NCBI GenBank assembly: GCA_036346405.1
Contig: CM070548.1
Location: forward strand, 54,929,866 to 54,993,865
Length of the DNA: 64,000 bases
Direction of reading: 5' to 3'
Source: Phyllostachys edulis
Lineage: Eukaryota; Streptophyta; Magnoliopsida; Poales; Poaceae
Positions 43,751 through 53,696 of the stretch are shown one piece after another. A program made the position numbers and the translations under genes. The stretch's first letter is position 1. Every line of letters starts with the position of its first letter. The notes beneath the pieces were generated by a model. That model searched no databases and was not told the DNA's origin. It was given only the letters and a program-made list of their open reading frames with translations.

Positions 43751-44669
43751 CGTTAACAACCAGGTTTTTTGGTGTTATTGTTGAAGATAGTGATGAGCAA
43801 TGCATCCTAATTTTATCATTTGATGTATATATGTATTTCGGTTTTTTTTTCATGTATAAATGGAGAATTTGTTCATGTACAAAATGAACGATTTGCTTAA
43901 AATATTTGACCGGATATTAAAAAAATAAATTGAAATGTAGCAAACCTGCTGAAATCTCAGTCTGAAACTCGATCCCTCAAGCACTTCAAATTAAAGAATC
44001 ATCCATATAGCCTCTGAAACTCGATCCTAAAGCACTTCATATGAAATTAAAGAGGCATCCATGTAGCCTCGCTAGGATTTTTCCCTATCTCTGCGTTCCA
44101 AACTTACCAGCAGCTGGTATGTATGCATCCTGACTGTATCCTAAGTAGGAACAAATGCACCTTGCAAATTGATTAAGCACACAAATAAAGAAGAGGGACG
44201 CCTTCCATGAGCGACAAGAGCTACTCCGAATAGCCAAGGAAGGCTTGCATATACATTGCAGATGTATCTATCAACTCAGGATCGGATCAGCCTATAAGTG
44301 ACCTCTGATCAAGAGCAAATAAGAAACAGTACATATAGGCAAGTCATCCTTGGCTACCGAATCAGCTCTAGTCCTCATGGAAGGCCCCTCTTCTAACTTC
44401 TTCTAAGCACTTCATAATTTTGATACTTTGCATTGCACCGTTATGTGTCTCCAAGTATTTATAGCGTTAAAAAGGCACGCAGCTAGCAAAGCATGAATGC
44501 ATGGGATAATATAATCAAGTTGGACTGTGGATGCATATGCAGTGGGTGTTTGACCCGTGCCGCCTCCACAATTTTTGTTTGTCGATCCATACCCATCCAT
44601 CGTTGACATTTATACATTTTCTAGTACCATCAGAATATATTCGGTTAGGTTAGGTTTTGGCAGCTTATA
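43751..44669. other. unassigned DNA with a 52-58-bp direct duplication
   Basis: No gene is supported. TCTGAAACTCGATCC...AGCACTTC...CATCCAT(A/G)TAGCC is present at 43,961-44,012 and immediately again at 44,013-44,070. The stretch 44,160-44,640 looks low-copy but has no long frame. Confidence 0.45.
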
Positions 44670-44674
44670 ATTAA

Positions 44675-45469
44675 TGTTGAATATGGGTGACTCGTATCTA
44701 ACCTATTAGGACTTGGAATATGTTCTACCAGGATTATCCTCGTCCTATTAGGATTGGGATTCTTACTTCTTTTTGGAGGAGAATTATGGGTACTATATAA
44801 AATCATGAGGTTACGGAGAACACAAACAACAAACCAACTCATCCAAAAGAAGAGGCGTGTGAGAGGATTAGATGTTAGATTATTCTTTAATACGAGGGAT
44901 TTTTTTTACCGGCCGAAAATCAGGCAAACCGGATTTACCGGTGGGGGTCGGTAGGAATACAAACCAGCCCCGAAAAAATCGGTTTGGATGAATTTTGTCC
45001 AAACAAAATCGAATTTGCTTGAATTTTGTCCGAATTTGATTTTTTTTAATTTAAAATCCAAAAAATTCAATAAAAAATTGAACATTTTGACTGAAATTTT
45101 CCCTTTTTTTTGGCCAAACTGGCCTTATCTCCTCTCTCCTGCCCCCTGGGTATTTTTTTTTTGCTAGTAACGAAAAACATGTTTAGTACTAGATTCTTGT
45201 ATAAAGTAAGGATCCGAGGGTTTTAAAAGGTTCAAGAGGGTTGTGAGAGAGCGACAATTCTTTGTACTCTTTTGAGGTTATACTTAAGGAATTTGTGGCT
45301 GGCTTCGTCAAATATCTCTCTCGTCGTGACTATTTTGTTGCTGTTATTTGGTTCTCTCTATGTGATTTGTCTACTTCATTCTTAATACCGTGCACGCTCA
45401 TGCCGTTTCTCATAAACTCTGATCCGATCTGAGGCCGCTGCGCATAAGAAGCGGTATCAGAGTGTAACA
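44675..45469 (+). mobile_element. 795-bp solo LTR, probably Ty1/copia
   Basis: Starts TGTTGAATATGG and ends AGTGTAACA (TG...CA), flanked by a perfect 5-bp duplication ATTAA (44,670-44,674 and 45,470-45,474). A TATA box, ACTATATAAAATC, lies near 44,793-44,801. No internal region follows. GGTATCAGAG, resembling a primer site, lies at 45,452-45,461, just inside the right end. The middle (44,890-45,170) holds an AT-rich piece with ACCGG/CCGGT words that may be a nested repeat. Confidence 0.62.
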
Positions 45470-45474
45470 ATTAA

Positions 45475-46269
45475 AGTACTTGATCAGCAGCTTATATGCA
45501 TGGCCAATATTAAGGTTGAAAGCTAGGTTACTGTCTGAATTTGGTCGTGCCGGCCCTATATTACTCTATGCGAACTTAGTGGATCTTGAAGGTAGATTTA
45601 AGTTAGCAAAACAAACATTCCAAATATCAAGTTCAATTTTTAATTGTTAAGAGGGACGAAAACGAGAAATGCCTGGTATATACTACATGCTAAAAGACAA
45701 TGGAAAATGAAAAGGATAACAGTTACTATTATTCACCGGTAATTCCACTTTCTTATTTCACCTAACTCTATTTGAGTCTAAACTTGAAATATAAAGAGTG
45801 ATGTAACACTCCATAGACATATCTCTTTTCTTCTTCTTTTTTCCTTTTCAATTTCTCATGATTTAATTCGTGCTCAATCTAAGATAGTTTTGAGTTTTCA
45901 AAAAAAAAAAAAAAACTAGATAGATGTGCCCCCAATTTTTATCGCTATATGTTAGTACAAATTAATAAGTAAAACTACAATGCTATGAAAGTGTTTTTGA
46001 TGACAAATCTAATTATGTGGTCTACATGTGGCCAATCTAGATACTTTTACATGTATCCGTGGTTAAAATTTGAAATGTTTCGCTACATGCACATATTGTA
46101 AATCATCACTCATAAATAGTGAGCAATTAGTCTCACTTCTAGTTGATTGAGCCATACGCGGTGCATTCGTTTATACATAGTGCCTGCGGGGGCATCGGTG
46201 TGCACCGGGGCTTATGAGCTATGCACGTTGTTTTCATTTATACACTCGTGCCTGCGGGGGCATCACAGT
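45475..46269. other. unassigned AT-rich DNA
   Basis: No coding frame is supported. An A15-16 run lies at about 45,900. Near the right end the GTGCCTGCGGGGGCATC segment occurs twice (about 46,181 and 46,248) within a roughly 63-bp duplication, next to the truncation point of the Tat-type element; it may derive from that element's tail. Confidence 0.45.
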
Positions 46270-46755
46270 TCCTAGGCCTCTGCAAAATGTTTTGAAGCAC
46301 GCGGAGTCGAACTGGGTGCCGCTATTGGTGAAGATGTTGGTCAGCACCCCATATCTGCAAATGAAGTTTTTCCATATGAACTGCTAGGCTGCTGCGAGAG
46401 TGATTTTTGGTACGGGTTCCGCCTCTATCCATCTTTGAGAAGTATTCAATTGCGACAAAGGCGAAGCGAAGGTTGTCCTTTGCCACTGAGAATGGCTGAT
46501 GATGTCGAGACCCCACCGCGCAAAGGGCCAGAATGGGGGCAGGGGATGTAATGGAACCGCTGGTGCCTTTGCATTTCGGCCGGCCCATTGGCATCCTTGC
46601 CAGCGCTGGACAATGTCTTGCGCGTTGCGCAATGCTATTGGCCAGTATAGGCCTTGGCGGAAGGCCTTTGCAACGAGGCCCCTGGTAGCTTGGTGCGCGT
46701 CGCAGGAGCCCTCATGAATGTCCCACAGGAGGGATTGGCCCTCTATCTGTGACAC
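46270..46755 (-). pseudogene. pol: Tat-type integrase, partial
   Basis: The zinc finger and spacer read IHEGSCDAHQATRGLVAKAF, GLYWPIALRNAQDIVQ and CQWAGRNAKAP (second Cys pair partly lost), then FWPFARWGLDII with the first catalytic Asp. After a frame change come AIEYFSKMDRG and the stretch around NSGTQFDSACF (46,330-46,300), then the sequence leaves integrase near FCRGLGT (46,270). The catalytic Glu and the C-terminal domain are missing. Integrase would have inserted the cDNA; this copy cannot. Confidence 0.82.
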
Positions 46756-46758
46756 ACA

Positions 46759-47701
46759 CTACAATAGAGAAGCGCAGATGCCCTTTGTAAAGCAGTCTTT
46801 GTAAAGCAGTCCGTTTATGATGCGGTAGTTTCGGGCGTGGTGCAGGGGACATTTCGCTTCAGCGGGGTCCTCAGGCTCTTCACACGTTAGGTATTTGATG
46901 ATGTTGTCTCGCCAGTCAGCTTTGTTGATAAGAAGTACGGGGTTCAATTTGCCCACGGTGGCCTGCTCTTCGGGTGTAGCCCCTGATGCTCCGGGCTTGG
47001 CCCCTCGCGCTTCGGGCATGGTCAAGGGCACGTGCAGTACCTCGTAGAAGACATTTGGTGGAGGACGCTCGGCCGAGCTGGCCAGTTTTACGAGCTTATC
47101 TGCTGCCTTGTTGTTTCCCCTAGGGATGGTTTGAACGGTGATGTCGAGAAAAAGCTTCACTACTTCGCAGACCATGGCCAGGTATCTGGCCATCTTGGGG
47201 TATCTGGCCACGAATGATTTGTCAAAGTGGCCCGGCATGAGGCGGGATTCGCTTTTGATAACTATGTGTTTGACCCCTAGAGCCTTGGCCTTGCGAAGGC
47301 CCAACAGCAGAGCTTCGTATTCGGAGACGTTATTTGTTGTCAGAAAGTCGAGGCGGGCGATGTACGACACGCTTCGCCCATTCGAGGGCAACCAGGATGG
47401 CTGTTGCACTGGTCCCCGCGGTGCACCAAGAGTCGTCGGTGTAGATTGTCCACGATGCCTCGATCTAGCTTGAGGTTTATTCCTTTGATTGGGGAGTCCA
47501 CTCGGCGACGAAGTTGGCGAGAGCCTGTGATTTGATGGTCATGCATGCCGCGAAGGTGAGGTCGAAGGACGCTAACTCGGCGGCCAACTTGCCTATTTGG
47601 CCCAAGGCGTCCTTGTTTCGTGGCATCAGTGCAAGCGGGTAAGACATAGGGACCGTGATGGCGTGCGCTAGGAAGTAGTGTCGTAGCTTGCGCGAAGCCA
47701 T
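46759..47701 (-). pseudogene. pol: Tat-type RNase H tail and second (archaeal-type) RNase H
   Basis: 47,477-47,701 reads RKLRHYFLAHAITVPMSYPL and IKSQALANFVAEWTPQ, the end of the reverse-transcriptase-linked RNase H and connection. After a shift, 46,759-47,409 reads SVSYIARLDFLTTNNVSEYE, ALLLGLRKAKALGVKHIVIK and QTIPRGNNKAADKLVKLAS, the additional RNase H of Tat elements, followed by the linker to integrase. The catalytic Glu region (NVSEYEALL) is readable. Separate frames show at least one frameshift near 47,440. Confidence 0.82.
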
Positions 47702-47881
47702 GAGAAAGGTGTATGCCAGCTTTTCTAGTTCTGTGTATCTAATCTTGGCCCCTTATAGGGCCTTCGATACGTAATACACAAGGAGCTTCCCGTTCTGTTC
47801 TCGGATGAGGGCCGCACTCACCGCGGAGGAAGAGGTGGTAAGGTACGTACAACAACAAGTCCGCATTGGGTTTTAGGCCGA

Positions 47882-48690
47882 CTAGGCTTGGCAATTGGGT
47901 GAGGTATTGCTTAAGCTCTTCGAATGCCCTCTAGCAGTCTTCCGTCCACCGGAATGGCTCTGCTCCTCGAAGTGTCTTGAAAAAGGCAAGGCTCGCTCAG
48001 TGGAGCGTGATAAGAATCGATTGAGGGCTGTGAGGCACCCTGGTAGTCTTTGCACCTCTCGGGCACTGTGAGGGTGCTCTATTTCTTGGATGGCCTTTAC
48101 TTTCTTGGGTTTGGCCTCGATGCCCCTTTTTGACGCGAGGAATTGCCCGCCTTTACCCTGAAGGCACACTTTTCTGGGTTCAGCTCGACCCCCTCCGCCG
48201 GGAAGCTATCGAAGGTTTCTTGTAGGTTCGTTGTGTGGGAGCTTGCGAGCGTGCTTTTGACTACGATGCCATCGATGTACACTTCGGTGTTGCGGCCAAG
48301 TTGCTTGGCCAACACCTTCATGATGAGTCTGGTGAAGGTCGCCTGCGCATTCTTGAAGCCGAAGGGCATCCTGGTGAAGCAATAGGTGCCGATGGGGGTA
48401 ATGAAGGTGATCTTCAATTCATCCTCTTTGGTCATGAATATCTGATGACAACTGGAGTAGGCATCGAGGAAGCTCACATCCTGACATGGCATCCACTAGC
48501 TGGTTAATGCGGGATAGGGGAAATCGAGGTCGGTGAAGTTGACACACATGCGCTTTTGCACTAGAATGGGATTAGCCAGCTATTCAGAGTGCTTGATCTC
48601 CTGAATGACCCCCGCCCTTAGTAGCTTGGCTATTTCTTTTTCGGCCACCTCAAGCCGTTCTGCCGACATGCGATGCTATTTCTACTTCTT
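47882..48690 (-). pseudogene. pol: Tat-type reverse transcriptase
   Basis: 48,690-48,500 holds the N-terminal palm (ERLEVAEKEIAKLLRAGVIQ, NPILVQK) with TAG stops. 48,097-48,492 reads VSFLDAYSSCHQIFMTKEDE, TPIGTYCFTRMPFGFKNAQA and the catalytic box YIDGIVVKS. The second Asp of the DD pair is Gly, so polymerase activity is lost. In another frame 47,882-48,169 continues with FLASKRGIEAKPKKVKAIQE and VQRLPGCLTALNRFLSRS, the start of the RNase H connection. A frameshift lies near 48,150. Confidence 0.85.
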
Positions 48691-49550
48691 GGGGGAGGCA
48701 TCACTCTTGATGGGCAGGCGGTGCTCGATGGTATCCCAGACTACACCGAAGATGTCCTTAGGACCCCATGTGAAGATGTCCACGTTGCCGCGGAGTACCT
48801 TGAGGATGGCCTCATGTGCCTCTACCTGGACCTCCGCCCCAAGGCCACCATTTTTTCTCGAGAGGCTTCTCTTAGAGGGACCCTTCGGAGCTGCCCCTCT
48901 GGCTTAGCCTTCGACACCCATTTTGTCGAAAGGATGTCTGCCCCGGCACTTGCATCTACTTCGACCGCGTGGACGTGGCGGGCCGGTGCGATTGTCTCGA
49001 GCTCCGTTTGCCTTGCCAGGTCCTAGTCCCTGCGCACCTTAATTATACCCTCAGGCATGGGGATCTTTATGCACAGGTAGTTGTGGTGTGCTATCGCCCT
49101 AAAGGCATTTAGCGTGGCTCGGCCAAGGATGGCATTGTATTGGTAGGGCATTTGGACAATGTCGAATGTGACGGCCACGGTCCGCGACACGAAGTCATCA
49201 TTGAACGTGATGGCTAGGTCGATTTATCCTAGGGTCATCACGGGCCTCCCCCCAAAGCCTACTAGAGGTATAGCCGGAGGCGATAGAGAATCCCTGGGGA
49301 TCATCATCTTGTCGAAAGCGTCTGTAAAAAGCAGGTCCGCAGATCTTCCTCTGCCCACGATGACACGCCTGACCTTGAAATATACGACACCAGCAGATAT
49401 GACGAGAGGGTCCTGATGAGGGAAGTATAGTCCCCTGGCATCCTTGGGACCGAAGGTGATCGATATCTCGGTGTAGAGAGACGGGCTCATGGCGGGGTAT
49501 GTCGTGACTTGGTGTATCTATCGAGCGTACGCACGCTGCTGCCTATTTGA
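48691..49550 (-). pseudogene. pol: Tat-type protease and protease-RT linker
   Basis: ITFGPKDARGLYFPHQDPLV, then VRRVIVGRGRSADLLFTDAF (49,480-49,310). Family members have a DGGSS or DTGSS active site, where this copy reads GRGRS, so the catalytic Asp is gone. PRDSLSPPAIPLVGFGGRPV follows, then segments around YNAILGRATLN (49,140-49,090) and CVKVP-type residues in broken frames toward reverse transcriptase. Plus-strand frames here are shadows. Confidence 0.72.
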
Positions 49551-50515
49551 TGTCATGCCGAGCAGGAACCCCCCAGTGATCATGTGTATGATCCTTTGGT
49601 GGTGCTCCCCGTAGCCTCCTTCTATGCAGGGCCTCGACGGCGGAGCAAACAGTTGGTTGCCCAGCCTCCACTGTCCTTGACCTCGGCTGGCTGCGGTTCA
49701 TATAGTCCTGCATGGCTGTGATGGTGCAACACTCCCTGGTTGTGAGCGATCCTTTGCCATGGAGATCACAAAATAGTGGGGGGCCTCCGGCATCGGCCCG
49801 GGTGTCTGGCTACCACCCCCTATTACGCTTGTGGCTTCAGCCACGTCTGTGGCCCCCTCGGCCCCTCGCTTCCCACCTTCGGGGAGCTGCGCACCATCTA
49901 CGTGATACACGCCCCGCCCCGCCCCTTTTGGTGGTAGTTGTCGGCCTGTGGCTTGGCAGCCATTCCTGTGGTGCTAGCATGTGGACCTCCACTCTTCAAG
50001 TGCTTCGCTCCTCTGCCCGGGTGTATTCCTCCATTTTGTCGAAAAGCTCCGCTACGATGCGGATGGGCTTGCGAGCCAATCTTTCTGACAAGGGGGCCTT
50101 TTGAAGTCCGCAAGTGGCTACGTTTATGATGGTGGTTTCATTGACCCCTTTTACTTGGCACTTCACCTCCGCGAACTTCTTGAAGAAGTTGCGCAGGGAC
50201 TCGCCCGAGGCTTGCTTTACTGTGAACAGGTGCCCCACGTCCTTTAGCTCGACGTAGTTTGCTTGGAAGTTGTTGCGCACAAGGTCCCGCAACTGCTCCC
50301 ATGCGTATATGGACCGGGTCGGGATCGTGAAGTACCAAGTCAGTGCCACACCACCAAGGGCGAGGGTGATGCTTTTCGCCTTGGTGGTGCCGTCTCCTTC
50401 GGCTGCCTCGATGGTGGTTTCGTATACTTGGAGGAACTCCGAGGGGTTTGTGCATTCCTCAAAGGGCCTAACGTCCGGCATTTTGAAGCCCAGAGGCCAG
50501 CGGGTCGTCTCTAGT
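49551..50515 (-). pseudogene. gag: Tat-type Gag, C-terminal two thirds
   Basis: A 175-codon frame (49,996-50,523, of which the part below 50,516 belongs here) reads WPLGFKMPDVRPFEECTNPS, EFLQVYETTIEAAEGD, ALTWYFTIPTRSIYAWEQLR and GESLRNFFKKFAEVKCQVKG, a retrotransposon Gag core. Beyond a frame change, CDLHGKGSLTTRECC (about 49,770-49,730) is the Cys/His finger typical of this clade. The N-terminus lies beyond gypsy A and outside the window. It was the capsid protein and is now broken. Confidence 0.8.
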
Positions 50516-51045
50516 TGTAACATCCCATAATCTGGATTATGGGAGTATGTAATATAAATGCATTAGAGAAATTACTTTGATCATTTGCATATGAAATATA
50601 CCATGTTGAATTTGGTTTTTGAATTAAAAGCAAAACTTGAACTACAAATAAATAGGTGCTAAAAAGGAAATAGATAAAATAAAGTAAAAATATATAATGA
50701 GAGAATTGTTCTGGGCATAATATCCTAGGAACAACTCACCAAAGTATTTATATGAAATCTTGTTAAGAAAAATAATTACAATTACATAAGAGTAGAACCT
50801 TGTTGAATTTTATAGAAATACACATGAAGTTTTCACCTCTGAAAATTATATAAGAGAAACTAAATTAGCCAGAACACTACACAAAAATTTCATTAAATTA
50901 AAAAGTCATTTGCTTCAGTAAATAAAATCGGGAATAAATCAGCCCAAAAATGGAAAAAAATCCTAACCCTAACTCACATGGGAAACAAATCAGCCCAAAA
51001 ATGGAAAGGGGTAATGACATGGGGTTTTTATTTGTTGAGTTAACT

Positions 51046-51146
51046 GCCATGTCTATGGCTAGATTGCTATGTCTATAGCAGGACTGCCATGTCTATGGCT
51101 GGATTGCTATGTCAATAGTTGGACTGCCATTTTTATGGTTGAACAT
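51046..51146. repeat. 20-bp minisatellite in gypsy A 5' LTR
   Basis: Five units alternate GCCATGTCTATGGCTRGATT and GCTATGTCWATAGYWGGACT, the last degraded, with another GCCATGTCTATGGCTGA echo at about 51,159. Confidence 0.82.
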
Positions 51147-51411
51147 GAATCTGTTAGTGCCATGTCTATGGCTGAATATGAATATATTTTTGCTTGCAAC
51201 CGAGTAGGGTTGCGGGTGTTGTTATATTTTATTCAGTTCTTACTTATTGTTCTGTACTTATTTAAACTGCTCTTCCAAATACCTTTGCAAATTACTACTT
51301 GTGAATATTGCAAATAAAAGTGGCTTTCAGCCAAATAACTTGTAGACTAGAGCCATATCTTTTGATAGCCTTGCATTTAATATAATTTTTTTGATACACT
51401 ACAAGTCTTGC

Positions 51412-51429
51412 TGAGTACACAAGTACTCA
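51412..51429 (+). promoter_or_regulatory. conserved LTR hairpin TGAGTAC/GTACTCA (copy 3)
   Basis: Perfect 7-bp stem, loop ACAA, 397 bp from the LTR 3' end, preceded by ACAAGTCTTGC as in the minus-strand copies. Confidence 0.6.
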
Positions 51430-51831
51430 ATCTTGTTAATGTTGTTGTTCAGAGATCGAAGATGAGCCGACGCCAGACAACGCGTTCTTTGCTCCCGACA
51501 CTAAAGGGTTCAGTGATGGGTCTTCCTAGGCCTTGTTCCTTATCGGTTGCCTGCGGGATCAGATGGGCATGCCACTGGAGTTTTGCTACTTATATTATAT
51601 CTTCCGCTGCTATCTGTTTATTTTAATGACTACTTTTATTTGGCCGGTCGGCCGTGATTGTAATAACTTACAGTAGCTTAAGTAGATTACCCTTTACTTT
51701 ACCTTTGTATGTGATGGTATGGATGTGAATGCCAAATGTTGTGAATGCGTGTGCTAGCCACTAATCCTAGGACTAGCATAGTATACACATAGGGTCTTCG
51801 GGTATTCCACGCCCGGGGGTCTGACAACACT

Positions 51832-51843
51832 TGGTATTAGAGC
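51832..51843 (+). promoter_or_regulatory. gypsy A primer-binding site, mutated
   Basis: TGGTATTAGAGC differs from the initiator tRNA-Met complement TGGTATCAGAGC by one C-to-T change. It lies 5 bp after the LTR. Confidence 0.8.
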
Positions 51844-52482
51844 TATATTGACTGTAGGACAAGCCCTAGGTAGAATGGTTAATAGATTAGGAATTAGAAT
51901 TAAAAATGCAACCTAATCTAACCATAGGAATGGTTCTAAAATTTTAGAAATATTTGCTAATCTTTTCTCTCTTAGCATTCTTCTCTCATCCAAAGTCTCT
52001 ATTTCATCATCTTCTCTCATCTTGATTCAAACTAAATCTAGTTTTGAGAGAAGGGATACTCTTTGAAAATAAAAGTATTTAATTACTTTTAGTACTAAAG
52101 CAGAGCCAAAATGGTTTAAAAATATCATTAAAACATCCCACACAAAGTCCTTTTGAAGAGTCCTCTTTGAACTACTAAGGATACCACTTTAGACCTCTCT
52201 TTTCCTAAAATTTCAGAAACCGATGCTTGCTGAAATTTTTGTAATGTACTATCTTTTTAAATCTCCCATACCTTCATTTGGAGTTAAATTGAGTGATTTT
52301 ATGAAGGTCTACCTATATAAAGACCAAGGGGTAGTAATACATGATTATAAGCCTTAAGGGTTAGTTAAATGAATTAGAGAATGGGTAAAAGTTGTGCTAA
52401 AATTTCTTTTCCATCTACTGTTCTTCTTATCCACATCTCTATTTACTTGATCACTAACTCTCCTTTTCTTTAAAACATGTAG

Positions 52483-53283
52483 ATGGCCAGCTAGTGGGAG
52501 CCTCAGTACTGTACGAGTGCCTTTGAGGAGGGCATGTTGCAACACACTCTGTGGGTGATGTTGCGGCACATCGAGTGGCTGCATACTCCACAATACACGG
52601 TATATAGTGCACCCACGAGTGCAGCGTCCATCGAGTACCTCACTCGGGTGCTCGTCCAAGGGAGGAAGTTCAATGACCCAACCTTTCGTTGTTATGGGAG
52701 AGGCTCTACCGTCCGGATGTCTCTGCTCGATACGGATTATGTCGCCATTGTTCGTCTGTGACACGAGCTATCGGCACCGCGGGAGTCGTTCCTTCACTTC
52801 CCGACCAGGGCTGCGGACCAAGAGGAGCCCACCTACCAGGTAGAGGGAAGGCAGTTCCTTACTCCTCACCTACACCTTGTTGGTCTCATGAGGTCTTTGG
52901 ACGGATATCTCCGTCGGATGTCTCGTGAGCTCCTGGAGGCTCGCCAGAGGATCTGCACCTTGGAGGACAACATAGCTCCGATGGTGGCTTAGGGGTTCTT
53001 CTCTCAAAAGCTACTATTTGGGAAGGACGCAGTACTAGCACCCGCTTAGGAGTTGCCATAGCCCATCATCTGTCTCCAGTGTCATACCCGACATCCTCGC
53101 ATGTCGGTGACCGGATATCGCCATCGGGTGATGGCCATCTACACCGATGCGGTGGATCCTTTGCGGCCGCTATAGCGCTACCACCATCGCCTCGCTGGAC
53201 ATGAGGATACCGAGCACCAGAGCACTCCACCCTCCACTGTCCCTCAGTCCTCAAGAGCCGCCCTGTGCGACTCGGACATCTAG
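52483..53283 (+). pseudogene. gypsy A extra ORF upstream of gag
   Basis: The ATG at 52,483 opens a single frame of 267 codons ending at TAG 53,281-53,283. It is interrupted only by six stops: TAG at codon 4 (52,492), TGA at 52,759, and TAGs near 52,990, 53,047, 53,056 and 53,173. All could come from Trp, Gln or Arg codons. The product is not Gag-like. It contains ASIEYLTRVLVQGRKFNDPT, a Leu/Arg-rich RMSRELLEARQRICTLEDN coiled-coil-like segment and an HxxH/Cys-containing CLQCHTRHPRMSV stretch. No known domain is recognised. An additional ORF before gag has been reported in some large rice gypsy elements; homology would need a search. It lies about 650 bp after the primer site. Confidence 0.6.
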
Positions 53284-53696
53284 ACTGCAGTAGCTAGTCT
53301 AGAGCTCACCTGTAGGGCTTAAAGTGAGCACTTTTGGACATTTTGTAGGATTAGAACAATGTGGGAGCTCGCTGTAAAATATTTGTAATATGTTACTTAT
53401 GTTGTTCTGTTTGCCCTCTTTTGTAATATGGAACAACGGGCATGTGCACCATGTTATGTTTGACTGTTTGTTGAAGATTCATGTGTGATGTCCCTGAAGT
53501 TTAAAAATATGCATGTTTTCAGTTTAGATCAAGTTAAGTTAGATTGGGATGATAATACTTACTGACCGCTCAACTTCTGCTCATTCCTTCTCATCCTGCG
53601 AACGTTTGTTTACACTGTCTCTTGTTTGATCAGGATGCTGGTAACTCGCTCTGTTCACCAGCTTATGGCAATGGGGAACACCTCCGGATCACAGGA

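Larger units (their letters stand above)
46270..50515 (-). mobile_element. Ty3/gypsy retrotransposon, Tat clade, truncated, split by gypsy A
   Basis: On the minus strand gag, protease, reverse transcriptase, RNase H, a second RNase H and integrase follow in order. The extra RNase H (TNNVSEYEALLLGLRKAKALG) is diagnostic of the Tat lineage (Grande/RIRE2/Ogre relatives). The 5' side is cut at 50,515 by gypsy A (left duplication candidate CTAGT at 50,511-50,515). The 3' side ends in the middle of the integrase core near 46,270. No LTR of this element is visible. Base composition is GC-richer than the neighbours. Confidence 0.87.
50516..51826 (+). repeat. gypsy A 5' LTR
   Basis: 1,311 bp. It shares AATGAGAGAATTG... 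onward with 57,749 for about 330 bp, then the two copies diverge completely after CTAACTCAC (50,975 against 58,038). The 5' copy lacks the TATA-bearing GC-rich segment of the 3' copy and instead has a 20-bp minisatellite. The GTACTCA hairpin is at 51,412-51,429. Confidence 0.85.

Noticed and set aside
43663..43887. 74-codon ORF in unassigned DNA
   Set aside because: It crosses the presumed LTR edge, has no domain and low-complexity ends.
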